The position numbers were made by a program, and so were the translations under genes. Source: UBA4459 sp963776205 (lineage in GTDB: Bacteria > Bacteroidota > Bacteroidia > Bacteroidales > F082). From it: a stretch of 64,000 nucleotides of DNA. The notes under the pieces are model-generated. The model was not told where the DNA came from, ran no database searches, and saw only the letters and a list, made by a program, of their open reading frames with translations. The stretch is from positions 496,001 to 560,000 of the forward strand of contig CAVZLR010000002.1 in assembly GCA_963776205.1 (NCBI GenBank). Direction: 5' to 3'. Shown piece after piece: positions 45,217-55,956 of the stretch (positions within the stretch are counted from its first letter, which is position 1; each line of letters begins with the position of its first letter).

Positions 45217-47450
45217 ATGACTGAAACGAAATATACTTTTTGCCGGATTTGTGAATCCCTGTGCGGATTGAAAGTTACAGTGGAGAATAACGAGATTGTT
45301 AAAATCATTCCGAATGCGGAGCATGTGGCAACACATGGCTTTGGATGTGTAAAAGGACTTAACCAGCATCAAATCTACAATTCGCCCGACCGCCTGAAAT
45401 ACCCTCTTAAAAAAGTGGATGGCCAGCATGTGCGCATTAGTTGGGAGCAGGCACTTAGAGAAATTGGTCAGAAGGTAAAGAATATAACCGATGAATTCAG
45501 TAAAGATTCTATTGCCATGTATGTGGGAACGGCCGCCGGTTTTGGCGTGCTGCACCCGGTTTTTGCACAAGGATTTATAGAAGGCATTGGTTCGAATAGC
45601 ATGTATGCGAGTGCTACCCAGGATTGCAGTAATAAATTCGCCACTGCCCGCCACATGTATGGTTTCCCGTTTACGCAACCCTTTCCGGATGTGTTGCGGA
45701 ATGAATGCCTGATCATCGTAGGAGCCAACCCGGTGATCTCCAAATGGTCATTTTTGCAGGTGCCCAATCCTGTAAAACACATCAAGGATATTAAAAAGCG
45801 TGGCGGACGCGTGATTGTGGTTGATCCGCGCGAAACCGAAACAGCCAAAGTAGCCGAAGAACACATTTTTATCAAACCCGGAACTGACGTCTTTTTTTAT
45901 TTGTCGTTTTTGAATGAAGTTAAAATCAAACAAGGCATTCAGACGGAGCGCGTTAGTGAATACATGTCAGGACTTGAAGAGGTGTTGGAACTGGCACGCC
46001 AGTGGCCTGCAGAAAAAACAGCCAAAGTAACCGGCATTCCTCCTGAAGTTATTAAAACAGCTGGTAGATACATACTTATCGGCAAATGGCGCCGCACTCT
46101 ACTCTTCCACAGGTGTTAATATGGGCGGACAAGGTGCTATGGCTTTCTGGATCCAGGAAGTGATCAATGCCGTTAGCGGAAACCTGGATCGGAAAGGGGG
46201 AACTCTTGTAGGTCGGGGTATTATGGACTTTATCAAATTTGGCGTTAAAAATGGCCTGCTGATGAAAGACCTGAAATCAAGGGTAGGTGGTTTTGGAACC
46301 GTAAATGATGCCTTCCCCGGTGGCATTCTGGCTGATGAGATTCTCACTCCCGGAAAGAAACAGGTAAAGGCTTTATTTGTTACTGGAGGCAATCCGCTGA
46401 TCACCATGGCCGATTCGGAGAAATTAAAAAGAGCACTTGAGCAGCTGGATTTATTGGTTTGTCTTGATATCCAACACAACGAAACATGTGCCATTGCTGA
46501 TTATGTACTTCCATGTACCGATCCTTTCCAGCGTCCTGATCTTCCTTTCATATTTCCGCTGATGCTGGGATTGCAAACCAGGCCCTATTTACAAGCAACA
46601 AAGGCATTGGTTCCGCCGCAGGGAGAACAAAGAGATGAGGCCAGTATTTATATAGAACTGGCAAAAGCAAGCGGTTTTCCGCTGTGGGGTTCCAAAGTTG
46701 CACAGAAGTTTTTTGAAGGACTGATGAAATTCAACAAGCTGGAAAACGGACAGCGTGCCGTACCCCAGCAATCGATGTTAAATGTGCTGCTGAAAGTATG
46801 CCGACAGCCCGGCTTTAAAAAATTGCTTAAAAACCCCAATGGTTGGTTAAGACCAGATCATAAAGAAAATGACTTTCTTAGGAAAACGCGTACATACAAC
46901 AGATAAAAAAGTGGACTTGGCACCTGCAGTGTTGATGGAAGCAGCTAATGCTCGCTTGCAACTTCTTTTTGATACAGAAAGCAATAGGAACGGTTATTTT
47001 AAAATGATTACCAAAAGAACCGTTCAGACACAAAACTCCTGGACCCACAATACTGACAGAATGCTTCAAGGTACAGAAAACACAAACTTTTTATACCTGA
47101 ACCCTGATGATGCCAAACAATTGAAATTAAAAGCCGGTGACCTGGCTGATGTATCATCTAAGCATGGTAAACTGAGAATTCCTGTTAAGATATTGGAAGA
47201 GTTAATGCCAGGCACCGTTGCCATACCCCATGGCTGGGGCCACCAGGAAGCCAAAGGAATGCGTATTGCCAGCCAAGCTAAAGGTGTGAATGTGAATATT
47301 CTGGCTGGCTCAGGTCCTGAAGCTATTGATGAATTATCGGGTATGTCGAAACTAACAGCACTGGAAGTGATGATTGAACCAGCGAAAGGAGAACAGGCAC
47401 ACACATGGTCAGGCTTACCGCATTTAACCATCCGCCCTCAGAACATTTGA
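45217..47450 (+). CDS. Molybdopterin-dependent oxidoreductase, with two frameshifts
   Basis: About 745 residues once frames are joined near 46070 and 46880. The N-terminal iron-sulfur motif is CRICESLCGLKV with a fourth Cys at GFGCVKG. The molybdopterin-binding regions follow (FGVLHPVFAQGFIEGIGSNS, IIVGANPVISKW, VVDPRETETAKVAE), and the C-terminal MGD-binding barrel has FLYLNPDDAKQLKLKAGDLADV and TVAIPHGWGHQ. The shifts restore ANGAALYSSTGVNMGG and DFLGKRVHTTDKK exactly, so the protein was intact recently. The substrate is unknown; no electron-transfer subunit is adjacent. Confidence 0.85.
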
Positions 47451-47642
47451 GAAAGAACAGGGAAAATAAACAATACCTTTCTCAATTTGTTAATTTAGTT
47501 ATGGAACAATGAACATTTATTCACATTTTTTTCTGGCAAGAGAAATAAAAACTCAATTAATAAGTTATAATTGCTACTAAATGTTTGATTCTCCAAATGA
47601 TTTCGTACATTAGTGAAAAATTGATTGTAAGCCAAGTATATT
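47451..47642. other. Intergenic, nothing recognised
   Basis: AT-rich DNA between the oxidoreductase and the small AT-hook-like protein. I see no hairpin with a T-run and no exact promoter box. Confidence 0.5.
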
Positions 47643-47873
47643 ATGGGAAGACCTCCAACCAGACCGAAGAAACTGAGAGATGGATTTTATATTGAAATTC
47701 GAAATAAAGATGCCAAAACCGGAATAAAGATCAGAAGGGACAGCAAAAAAGAAATGCTGAGCGCTGTAAAGGAATACGAAAAAACCAAAGATGTGATCGT
47801 CCTGGGTGAATACAAAGATGGAAAAGCTGATAGACGAACAATAACCCGAATTACACCCTCTTCATTCTTTTAA
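47643..47873 (+). CDS. Small basic protein with AT-hook-like start
   Basis: 76 residues. It opens with GRPPTRPKKLRDGFYIEIRN, where GRPP resembles an AT-hook. The rest is Lys/Arg-rich with the pattern SGIKIRRD-like KTGIKIRRDSKKEM and a helix AVKEYEKTKDV. It could bind nucleic acid. I know no characterised homologue. Confidence 0.65.
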   Translation: MGRPPTRPKKLRDGFYIEIRNKDAKTGIKIRRDSKKEMLSAVKEYEKTKDVIVLGEYKDGKADRRTITRITPSSFF

Positions 47874-47972
47874 ACCGCACCTGCTTATTGACCCTGGTGT
47901 TAATTAAACTTCTATTTGGCTCTAGATATAGACATATTTAGCGCAAATGCATGTCGGTTTCATATTTATATG

Positions 47973-47980
47973 TACTTTCG
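47973..47980 (+). promoter_or_regulatory. Near-consensus promoter (TACTTTCG) for the ABC-F gene
   Basis: One mismatch to TAnnTTTG. It lies downstream of the ATG at 47947, which supports the ATG at 48022 as the real start. Confidence 0.35.
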
Positions 47981-48021
47981 CACACTTTTTCAAGGACTAT
48001 ATTTCCCAAAACTTAGCAGCG

Positions 48022-49637
48022 ATGATCACAGTTTCAGATGTAAGAATTCAATTTGGTAAAAGGGTATTGTTCCAGGATGTGAATATGAAATTCATGGACG
48101 GAAACTGCTATGGTGTTATTGGCGCCAACGGTGCGGGTAAATCTACATTCCTGAAAGCCATTTCCGGTGATATTGATACAACATCAGGAAATATTAGCCT
48201 GGGACCGGGAGAAAGACTTTCTGTTTTGAGCCAGGACCACTTTGCCTTTGATGAATTTTCGGTGATTGATACCGTTATGAAAGGTTATGGACAACTGTGG
48301 GATATCATGCAGGAAAAAGATGCCATTTATGCCAAACCTGATTTTTCAGAAGCAGATGGAATGAAAGCAGCTGAATTGGAAGAGAAGTTTGCTGATATGG
48401 AAGGCTGGAATGCTGAAAGTGATGCGGCTGCTTTGTTAAGTGATCTGGGCATCAAAGAAGAATTCCATCATACGCTAATGAAAGATATGAGCGGAAAGCA
48501 AAAAGTGCGGGTGTTGCTGGCCCAGGCACTTTTTGGCAAACCTGATAACCTTTTGCTGGATGAGCCTACCAACGACCTTGACCTTGAAACGGTCAGCTGG
48601 CTCGAAAACTACCTGGCCAATTACGAAAATACGGTTTTGGTCGTATCTCACGACCGGCACTTTCTGGATGCCATCAGTACACATACAGTGGATATCGATT
48701 TCGGGAAAATTCAATTATTTGCAGGTAATTACAGCTTCTGGTACCAAAGCAGCCAACTCGCACTCCGTCAGGCACAATCGCAAAACAAAAAAGCCGAAGA
48801 GAAGAAGAAAGAATTGCAGGAATTTATTTCACGTTTTAGTGCCAATGTATCTAAATCAAAACAGGCCACCAGCCGTAAAAAAATGATCGAAAAGCTGGAT
48901 ATTGTCGACATAAGGCCTTCTACAAGAAAATATCCCGGCATAATATTCAATCCCGAACGTCCTGCCGGCGACACGATTTTGGAAGTAAATGGCTTATCGC
49001 CAGCATTGATGGACAGGTATTATTTAAGGATGTATATTTTCATGCCAATAAAGGCGATAAGATCATATTCCTTTCAAGAGATCCCAGGGCCATGACCACC
49101 TTTTTTGAGATCATTAACGGCCATCAGAAAGCAGATACGGGTACATTATAAATGGGGGCAAACTATTACAACCGCTTATTTGCCTTTGGACAATTCAACA
49201 TTTTTCCAAAATGATTTGAGTCTTTTTGACTGGCTTTGCCAATTCAGTAAAGATACTACTGAGTTATACATCAGGGGATATCTTGGTAAGATGTTGTTTG
49301 CCAACGAAGAAAGCAACAAAAAAGTAAATGTTTTGTCAGGAGGTGAAAAAATGCGTTGTATGATCTCCAAAATGATGCTGGTGGGCGCCAATGCTTTGAT
49401 CCTCGACACACCTACCAACCACCTCGACCTGGAATCCATCCAGGCTTTCAATAACAACCTGGTGAAATACCCGGGCAATGTATTCATGTCGTCGCATGAC
49501 CATGAGTTCATCCAATCTGTTTGTAACCGGATCATTGAATTACACCCAATGGCATTATTGATAAACTGATGGCTTATGACGATTACATTGAAGATGAAAA
49601 AATTAAAACATTAAGGGAAAAAATGTACCGTACATAA
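48022..49637 (+). CDS. ABC-F family ATPase, with three frameshifts
   Basis: About 538 residues after joining frames near 49005, 49148 and 49542. Two nucleotide-binding domains are recognisable: Walker A GANGAGKSTFLKAISG and DEPTNDLDLETVSWLE in the first, and LSGGEKMRC, DTPTNHLDLESIQAF in the second. The linker is charged (KKAEEKKKELQEF). ABC-F proteins act on ribosomes. The second Walker A appears altered (FLSRDPRAMTT in place of GxxGxGKT), a feature of a known ABC-F subgroup. The true C-terminus (DKLMAYDDYIEDEKIK) is read in a third frame. Confidence 0.85.
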
Positions 49638-49697
49638 GCAATTAAAACCATTTCTACTATACAAATAATAAATTCACCTAATAACCAACAAATCAAT

Positions 49698-49705
49698 TAC
49701 CTTTG
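49698..49705 (+). promoter_or_regulatory. Promoter -7 box (TACCTTTG) for the DEAD-box helicase
   Basis: An exact TAnnTTTG match 18 bases before the ATG at 49723. Confidence 0.55.
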
Positions 49706-49722
49706 CCGACTTATCCATATAA

Positions 49723-51004
49723 ATGATTTTCAAAGATTTAGGGCTTATTGACCCCATCCTGAAAGCCCTGAGTGCCGAAGGATATACACATCCCACTCCT
49801 ATTCAGCAGCAATCTATCCCCATTTTATTGCAGGGAAAAGATTTGCTTGGCTGCGCGCAAACCGGCACCGGAAAAACAGCAGCTTTCGCCATTCCTATAC
49901 TTCAACATCTGCATTCAAAGTCGAATCATAATAATGGACCACGAAAAATCAGGGCGCTGATCGTAACACCAACAAGAGAGCTTGCCATACAGATCGATGA
50001 CAGTTTCAGCGCTTACGGCAAATTCACAGGCTGTAAAAAATACCGTCATCTTTGGTGGCGTTAAACAAGCACCCAAACACGATCTTTGCAAAAAGGTGTG
50101 GATGTACTGATTGCCACCCCGGGCAGGTTGCTCGACCTAATGGATCAGGGTTTTATTACTTTAAAAAATATTGAGTATTTTGTACTGGATGAAGCTGACC
50201 GGATGCTTGACATGGGTTTTATTCATGATATCCGTAAGATCATAGAAAAATTACCTGCCAAACGACAATCGCTGTTTTTCTCGGCTACCATGCCGCCGGA
50301 TATTGTTAATTTATCACGTAAAATTCTGGGGAATCCTCAGAAAGTAATGGTGACAACCCGAACAAACAACTGCCGAGAAAGTGGAACAGGCTGTTTATTT
50401 TGTGAGTAAAAAAGACAAAGTTAAATTACTGGTTCACCTGCTGAAAACAGATGCAACCGGATCGGTATTGATTTTTTCACGTACCAAACACGGGGCCAAT
50501 AAAATAGTCAGATTGCTGAGTAAGGCGCACATTGAAGCAGAAGCCATACATAGCAATAAATCGCAGGCAGCACGACAAAAAGCGCTCGGTAATTTTAAAA
50601 ATGGCCGAACGAAAGTGCTTGTTGCCACTGATATTGCTGCTCGTGGCATTGATGTTGATGACTTATCGCATGTAATCAATTACGACCTGCCGAATATCCT
50701 GAAACTTACGTGCACCGTATTGGTCGCACAGGCCGCGCAGGAGCAAGTGGCATTGCTTTATCATTTTGCGATACGGAAGAAAAACCATACCTGAAAGACA
50801 TTCAGAAGCTGATCAATCAGCAAATACACGTGGTGGCTGAACATCCTTTCCCGGATGATGGTATAACCGAAGTCACTCAAAACAATGTGAAGACACAAAA
50901 TCCAAGGCAACGACCAAATTCCAAAAAACCAACGAATAATATCGGGCAACAATAACCGCAATAAACGCCGGAAATACTATTCCAAAAAACGACGTCCTTC
51001 CTAA
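49723..51004 (+). CDS. DEAD-box RNA helicase (RhlE-like), with about five frameshifts
   Basis: About 425 residues after correction at roughly 50037, 50072, 50358, 50697 and 50930. All helicase motifs are recoverable: Q motif THPTPIQQQSIP, I AQTGTGKT, Ia PTRELA, II DEAD (VLDEADRMLDMGF), III SAT, IV-V LIFSRTK and ATDIAARGID, VI HRIGRTGRAG. The C-terminal tail (GNNNRNKRRKYYSKKRRPS) is basic, as in RhlE. It remodels RNA in ribosome assembly or decay. Perfect motif recovery implies sequence errors rather than decay. Confidence 0.88.
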
Positions 51005-51019
51005 AGATTACTAAATACG

Positions 51020-51027
51020 TACTTTTG
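51020..51027 (+). promoter_or_regulatory. Promoter -7 box (TACTTTTG) for the flavoprotein
   Basis: An exact TAnnTTTG match 20 bases before the ATG at 51047. Confidence 0.55.
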
Positions 51028-51046
51028 CTTTCAATGGACCAATTTG

Positions 51047-52285
51047 ATGTATATAGTAGTTGGAGCCGGACCAGCCGGATTACTGGCAGCAGGCCGGGCA
51101 GCCGAATTGGGTGGAAAAGTGTTGTTGCTTGAAAAAATGCGGCAGGAAGGCCGAAAATTGCTGATCACCGGCAAAGGACGCTGCAATATTACCAATGATG
51201 CATCGATCAGTGATTTTATCACACATGTGAATCCCAATGGCCGGTTTTTGAGAAATGCTTTCTCACATTTTTTTTCTGAAGATATTATTGAATTGCTCCA
51301 TAAGTATGGTGTTGAAACAATTCTCGAACGAGGCGGACGTTACTTCCCTGCCAGCAACAAATCGTCAGATGTACTGCAAGCACTACTGCGTTGGGTTCAT
51401 GAATTGAAAGTTGAAATACGCTGCGGGCAACGGGTGGAGAAACTCATAGTTGAAAACAACGAAATTACCGGTCTTGCAGGCAAACGGACAGGAATTCAGA
51501 TGCCGACATGTGATCCTTGCTACAGGTGGCAAATCCTATCCTGCTACCGGGTCAAATGGCGATGGGTATGAACTGGCCAAACAAGTCGGGCACAGCTATT
51601 GAAACTGTAAGACCTGCACTGGTACCTTTGGAAACAGCAGGAAATGTGGCGCAACAGCTCCAGGGCCTCAACCTGAAAAATGTGAAGGCCGTTGTATGGG
51701 TAAATGATAAAAAGGTTGCTGAAGATTTTGGCGAAATGCTTTTTACGCATTTCGGACTCTCAGGGCCTATCATCCTGACCTTGAGCAGGATTGTTGTGGA
51801 TGCATTGCGTGAAAAACAACAAAGTTGAAATTACCATTGATCTGAAACCAGCACTTGATGAACAAAAACTTGATAATCGTCTGATCAGGGATTTGAATGA
51901 GCATGGTAAGAAAAAGATCGGCAATATTTTTCGATATTGGCTGCCATCAACTATGGTTCCGGTATTTATTGATATGCTGGGATTAGATCCTGAAAAAGAA
52001 TGCCACCAGGTATCGTCCAAGGAGCGAAAACAAATCAGGCATTTACTTAAAAATTTACCATTTAGCATCACCAACCACCGCTCATTTAAAGAAGCCATTA
52101 TTACTGCCGGCGGCATATCAAGAAATGAAATATCTTCAAAAACGATGGAGTCGAAATTGGTAAAAGGACTCTATTTTGCAGGTGAAATGATCGATGTGGA
52201 TGCAGAAACCGGAGGTTATAATTTGCAAATTGCTTATTCTACAGGTTGGTTGGCCGGGCATTCATGCATGCAGAACGCTAATTAG
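51047..52285 (+). CDS. HI0933/BaiN-type FAD-dependent oxidoreductase, with about three frameshifts
   Basis: About 412 residues after joining near 51478, 51596 and 51826. The FAD Rossmann motif is VVGAGPAGLLAAGRAAELG, followed by the family's KLLITGKGRCNITN. Later motifs are ILATGGKSYPATGSNGDG, LFTHFGLSGPIIL, and the C-terminal TAGGISRNEI and GLYFAGEMIDVDAETGGYN. The substrate of this widespread YhiN-like family is generally unassigned. It converges with rluA. Confidence 0.88.
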
Positions 52286-52345
52286 AAAATCAAATTTGCA
52301 GAAGTGCTTTAAATCAACCTCAGAAACTTTCTCGGTATAGGTGTT

Positions 52346-53222
52346 TCAAACTTGCAAAGATTCATTGTTAACGGGATGTTTAAATGCCAGTCCCCAGGCA
52401 TGCAACCCAAGTCGTCCGATCGGACTTGTAGTTGCTCCGTATTTTTTATCACCAACTACTGGATGTCCCAAATCTTTCATATGTACCCTTAACTGATTCT
52501 TCCGGTTTGTCTCAAGGTTTATTTTCAGTATGGCATATAATTTTCCGGATTTGATCACCTGGTAATGCGTAATTGCTTTTGCCCCTTCTTTAGGATCCTG
52601 GCTTGAACACACCAACAGGGATTTACTTTCCTTTAAATAGGAAATAATCGTTCCTTCAAGTTTCTCCGGTGTACCTTCAACAATTGCCAGATAGACCATT
52701 TCCGAAATGATCTCCTGCCAGTGAGACTGCAATGTATGTTGCGCTTTTTCATTCCGGGCAAATACCATCAAACCTGATACATCCCGGTCAAGGCGCTGCA
52801 CAACAAAAATTTTATCATCCTGGCCTTTACTTTGCAAATAACTACCCACCATATTAAAAGCAGTCTTCGATTTCTCATGGTCGGTAGGAATTGATAAAAG
52901 GCCGGCATGCTTATCAACCACAATAATATCCTTATCTTCATAAACAATGTTGATACCCCTGTATTTTTTTTCGGGTGCTACCCTGCTCCACCGGATTTCC
53001 ACCTGTTGTCCGGGAGCCAACTCATGATTGAATTGTTTTACTGGTTTACCATCTACAAACACCTGCTTGCCGGACATCAATGATTTAATATTATTCCGGC
53101 TTTTACCAGGCAATTTAGCAACCAGGAACTTCATCAATTCGTCAGGTTCAGTAACCTGGAAACTGGCATTTGGTTTTAATTTTCCTTTCGGTTTCCCGTT
53201 TGATTTGCTGTTTACTATCCAT
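52346..53222 (-). CDS. RluA-family RNA pseudouridine synthase, with an N-terminal frameshift
   Basis: About 292 residues. The long frame begins at 53137, but reading upstream gives VTEPDELMKFL and then a Lys-rich start at the ATG at 53222, joined by one indel near 53190. That ATG overlaps the ywbE stop by 8 bases, supporting it. An S4-like domain (SRNNIKSLMSGKQVFVDG) precedes the synthase core, with catalytic Asp in VQRLDRDVSGLMVFA and the late NQLRVHMKDLGHPVVGD. It isomerises uridine in rRNA or tRNA. Confidence 0.9.
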
Positions 53223-53427
53223 TGTATTTAGTCTCGGAAATTTCTTTAACCCGGCCCACTTCGCCACTTTCAAGCATTACTTTAATACCATGATGGTGAT
53301 TTGGTGCACTTGTTAAAATACGTTTAACGATGCCTTCTGTTAACTTTCCCGATCGCTGGTCTCTTTTTTGCACCACTTTCACCAGCATGCCCACTTCAAT
53401 ATCGCTACGTTTTGTTGCGTTTGTCAT
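53215..53427 (-). CDS. YwbE-family protein (DUF2196)
   Basis: 70 residues, with the family pattern VGMLVKVVQKRDQRSGKLTEG, VKRILTS...HHHGIKVMLESGEVGRVKEI. The function is not known; the fold looks like a KOW/SH3-type RNA-binding barrel. It overlaps rluA by 8 bases and is its upstream partner. Confidence 0.88.
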   Translation of the reverse strand: MTNATKRSDIEVGMLVKVVQKRDQRSGKLTEGIVKRILTSAPNHHHGIKVMLESGEVGRVKEISETKYNG

Positions 53428-53431
53428 TCGG

Positions 53432-53439
53432 CAAAAGTA
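53432..53439 (-). promoter_or_regulatory. Promoter -7 box (TACTTTTG) for ywbE-rluA
   Basis: An exact TAnnTTTG match. Its last base is 5 bases from the ywbE ATG, predicting a leaderless transcript. Confidence 0.55.
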
Positions 53440-53493
53440 ATCAATCGGGCTGAATCAATTTTCGCAATCTACCCTATACAAAGATGGTGTATT

Positions 53494-53982
53494 CTAGATT
53501 CTTTTCACGAAATAAACCAAATCGTCACCCTCATCATAATAATCTTCAAACTGCGCTTTCAGATCGTATTCGTTTTTCAGGTAAAATTGCCGTGTTGGTT
53601 CGTACAATGCTCTTGAGGATGTTTCAGCATAAATGCCTGTGCCACCACGGGCTTTGATATCTTTTTCCGTTTCTTGAAGTAATATCTTTCCCAGGCCTTT
53701 TCCACGGTATTCAGCATGCGTTGCTATCCAGTAAAGATCGTAACTGCTTTTTGTGAGTGGTATCAAACCATAACATGAGTAAGCAACAGTTTTTCCGTCA
53801 TATTCAAGAAAAATAAATTCATAGCCACTTGCAGCGCCTTTGGATAGACGTTCTTCTGCCAGTTCAATAGCAATATCTATTTCTTCAGGATGAAAAAAAC
53901 CTGTAGTTGTTACGATTTCTTTCACAACTTCCACATCGGAAGCCTTAACTTCCATTCTTAATTGTATACGGCTCAATTCCAT
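53494..53982 (-). CDS. GNAT-family N-acetyltransferase (last gene of the kamA cluster)
   Basis: 162 residues from the ATG at 53982, which overlaps the upstream ATP-grasp stop by 10 bases. The acetyl-CoA-binding motif A is clear: LYWIATHAEYRGKGLGKILLQETEKDIKARGG. The substrate is unknown. Tight coupling to the ATP-grasp genes suggests acetylation of a product or intermediate of the same pathway (inference). Confidence 0.85.
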   Translation of the reverse strand: MELSRIQLRMEVKASDVEVVKEIVTTTGFFHPEEIDIAIELAEERLSKGAASGYEFIFLEYDGKTVAYSCYGLIPLTKSSYDLYWIATHAEYRGKGLGKILLQETEKDIKARGGTGIYAETSSRALYEPTRQFYLKNEYDLKAQFEDYYDEGDDLVYFVKRI

Positions 53983-54941
53983 GCGTCTTCGCAAATACGT
54001 TCAACAATATGTTTGAATGAATAACCAGCCTGCTGGCTTGCAGCATAAAACCCTGCGTCAGGAGAAAGGCAGGGATTGGCGTTGATTTCCAAAATCCATG
54101 GATTTCCTGACTGATCCACCCTAAAATCAACCCGTGTATAACCCTTCATCCCGAAATATTTCCAACTGTCGATGCAAATCTGTTTCATTTTTTTGGCCAA
54201 TTCAGGATCGGATTTTTCTACACCAAAGCGCCGCACTGTATGATGGTATTCAAATGAGTTCTCATCCCATTTGGCCTCGTACCCCACTATTTTTGGTTTT
54301 CCTTCAGGATATTGTTCAAACACGATTTCAGCCATAGGCAATACCTCGGGACCCTTCTTACCGCCCAGCACAGAAATATTAAACTCCCGGCCTTCAATAA
54401 ATTCTTCAAAGAAGTAAGGCATATCGCTATGTTTTTCAACAAATTGTTGTATCGTTTTTTTATCGCCTTTCAAAATACTGGCATCCGAAATACCCACGGA
54501 CGCGTCTTCCCAAACTGGTTTGGCAATATATAGGGAAGATGGTTTTAGCCGATTGAAGGAATCGCCTTCAAACCATTCAGGTGTTGGCAGGTTCTTCTTC
54601 AGCATAAGGCTCTTGGCCAGCATTTTATTACTCGTTACAAAAAAGGCTTCAGAACTACTCCCTGTAAACGGTATGTGCATATGCTCCAGCAGAGCTGGCG
54701 CAAAATATATCATCCTTCCCGAGCCATCCAGACTTTCAACCAGGTTAAATACAAATGCCGGGTTTATTTTTTTTAATTGCTCAAAAACCAGCTGCATATT
54801 GAGTCCTATGAACAGTCTTTCAGTATGGTAACCCAGTGATTTCAATTCTGTTTCAATCGCATTTGCCTGTGTAAGCACATCCAGTTCATCTGCTGTTGGC
54901 ATGGCGGAAATGGTGTTGATCAGTATGACGACTTTTTTCAT
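53973..54941 (-). CDS. ATP-grasp ligase, D-Ala-D-Ala ligase-like (second copy)
   Basis: 322 residues, intact. The N-terminal domain (AFVFNLVESLDGSGRMIYFAPALLEHMHIPFTGSS) and ATP-grasp core resemble D-alanine-D-alanine ligase. Metal and ATP residues are seen in YFFEEFIEGREFNISVLGG, YTRVDFRVDQSGNPWILEINANPCL. It should form an amide bond between a carboxylate and an amine with ATP. It sits 24 bases after a second related ligase; the real substrates are unlikely to be D-Ala, given the neighbours. Confidence 0.85.
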   Translation of the reverse strand: MKKVVILINTISAMPTADELDVLTQANAIETELKSLGYHTERLFIGLNMQLVFEQLKKINPAFVFNLVESLDGSGRMIYFAPALLEHMHIPFTGSSSEAFFVTSNKMLAKSLMLKKNLPTPEWFEGDSFNRLKPSSLYIAKPVWEDASVGISDASILKGDKKTIQQFVEKHSDMPYFFEEFIEGREFNISVLGGKKGPEVLPMAEIVFEQYPEGKPKIVGYEAKWDENSFEYHHTVRRFGVEKSDPELAKKMKQICIDSWKYFGMKGYTRVDFRVDQSGNPWILEINANPCLSPDAGFYAASQQAGYSFKHIVERICEDAWN

Positions 54942-54965
54942 TTTTTTAACATCAGGTTCTTATTA

Positions 54966-55956
54966 CTATAATTTTTTCTGATGTACTTTCTGAATGGCTG
55001 AATCCATGATCATTTCCATTAGTTCAGGGTAAGCAATTCCATTTAAGGTACACAGAATCGGCAGGTCTGAATGTTCGGGGTGCATGCCTGGCAGCGGGTT
55101 GATCTCCAGAAAATTTGGATTTCCCTTGTGATCATACCTGATGTCCACCCTGCCTCCATCTTCACAATTTAATACCCGGTAAGCTTCCAATGCCAACTTT
55201 TCACATTTTTTCTTTTCAACTCCGGTAGTGATCACATATTCAATCAACTCTTCACATTCTTCTTTATTCACGTATGAGTAAACACCTTTCTCGGCATGCT
55301 CTTTAAGCACGATTTCCATGCATCCGACTGTCCTGGCATTTTCGCCGGTACCGGTAATTCCTACTGTAAATTCCCTGCCACTTAAGAATGTTTCAACAAG
55401 AACAGGCTGTTTATATGTGCTCAACAGATCCTGGCAAACAGATGCCAACTCCTGTTTTGTTTTGCACAATGGACTTTTCGCTGATTCCTTTTCCCGTTCC
55501 TTCAGCAACCGGCTTCACAAAAAGTGGAAATGGTAAATCGACTTTCCTAATATCATCCTGCTTAGTCACAACGAAAAACTCGGGTGTGGCAATTCCTGCA
55601 TCCCTGATTACCCGTTTGGTCATTCCTTTATCCAGCGTCAGTGCCATTACCAAAGGAGAAGAAAAAACGCAGGGAATGTTATATGCTTCCAGCAATGCCG
55701 GCACCTGGGCTTCGCGTGCGATCCCATACATGCCTTCACAAATATTGAAAACTAAATCCCATCTGTCGCCATTTTGTAATCTTTCAACCAGTTGTTTAAT
55801 GTGTCCTATTCTGTCAGTTTCATAACCGAGATGGTTAAGAGTTGACTCGATGGCATCAATGGTGCTTTCCCTGTCAAATTCTGCGGTTTCAAGTTCAGAA
55901 TATCCCATGGCAAGGTATGCTGACCGCAAATCATATGTAAATCCTATTTTTATCAT
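54966..55956 (-). CDS. ATP-grasp ligase, D-Ala-D-Ala ligase-like (first copy), with one frameshift
   Basis: About 330 residues when the two frames are joined near 55470. The N-terminal half has WDLVFNICEGMYGIAREAQVPALLE and the ATP-binding PLFVKPVAEGTGKGI. The C-terminal half has VETFLSGREFTVGITG, VDIRYDHKGNPNFLEINPLPGMHP. The start overlaps the amidohydrolase stop by four bases (ATGA). Two consecutive ATP-grasp ligases suggest two successive amide-forming steps. Confidence 0.82.
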
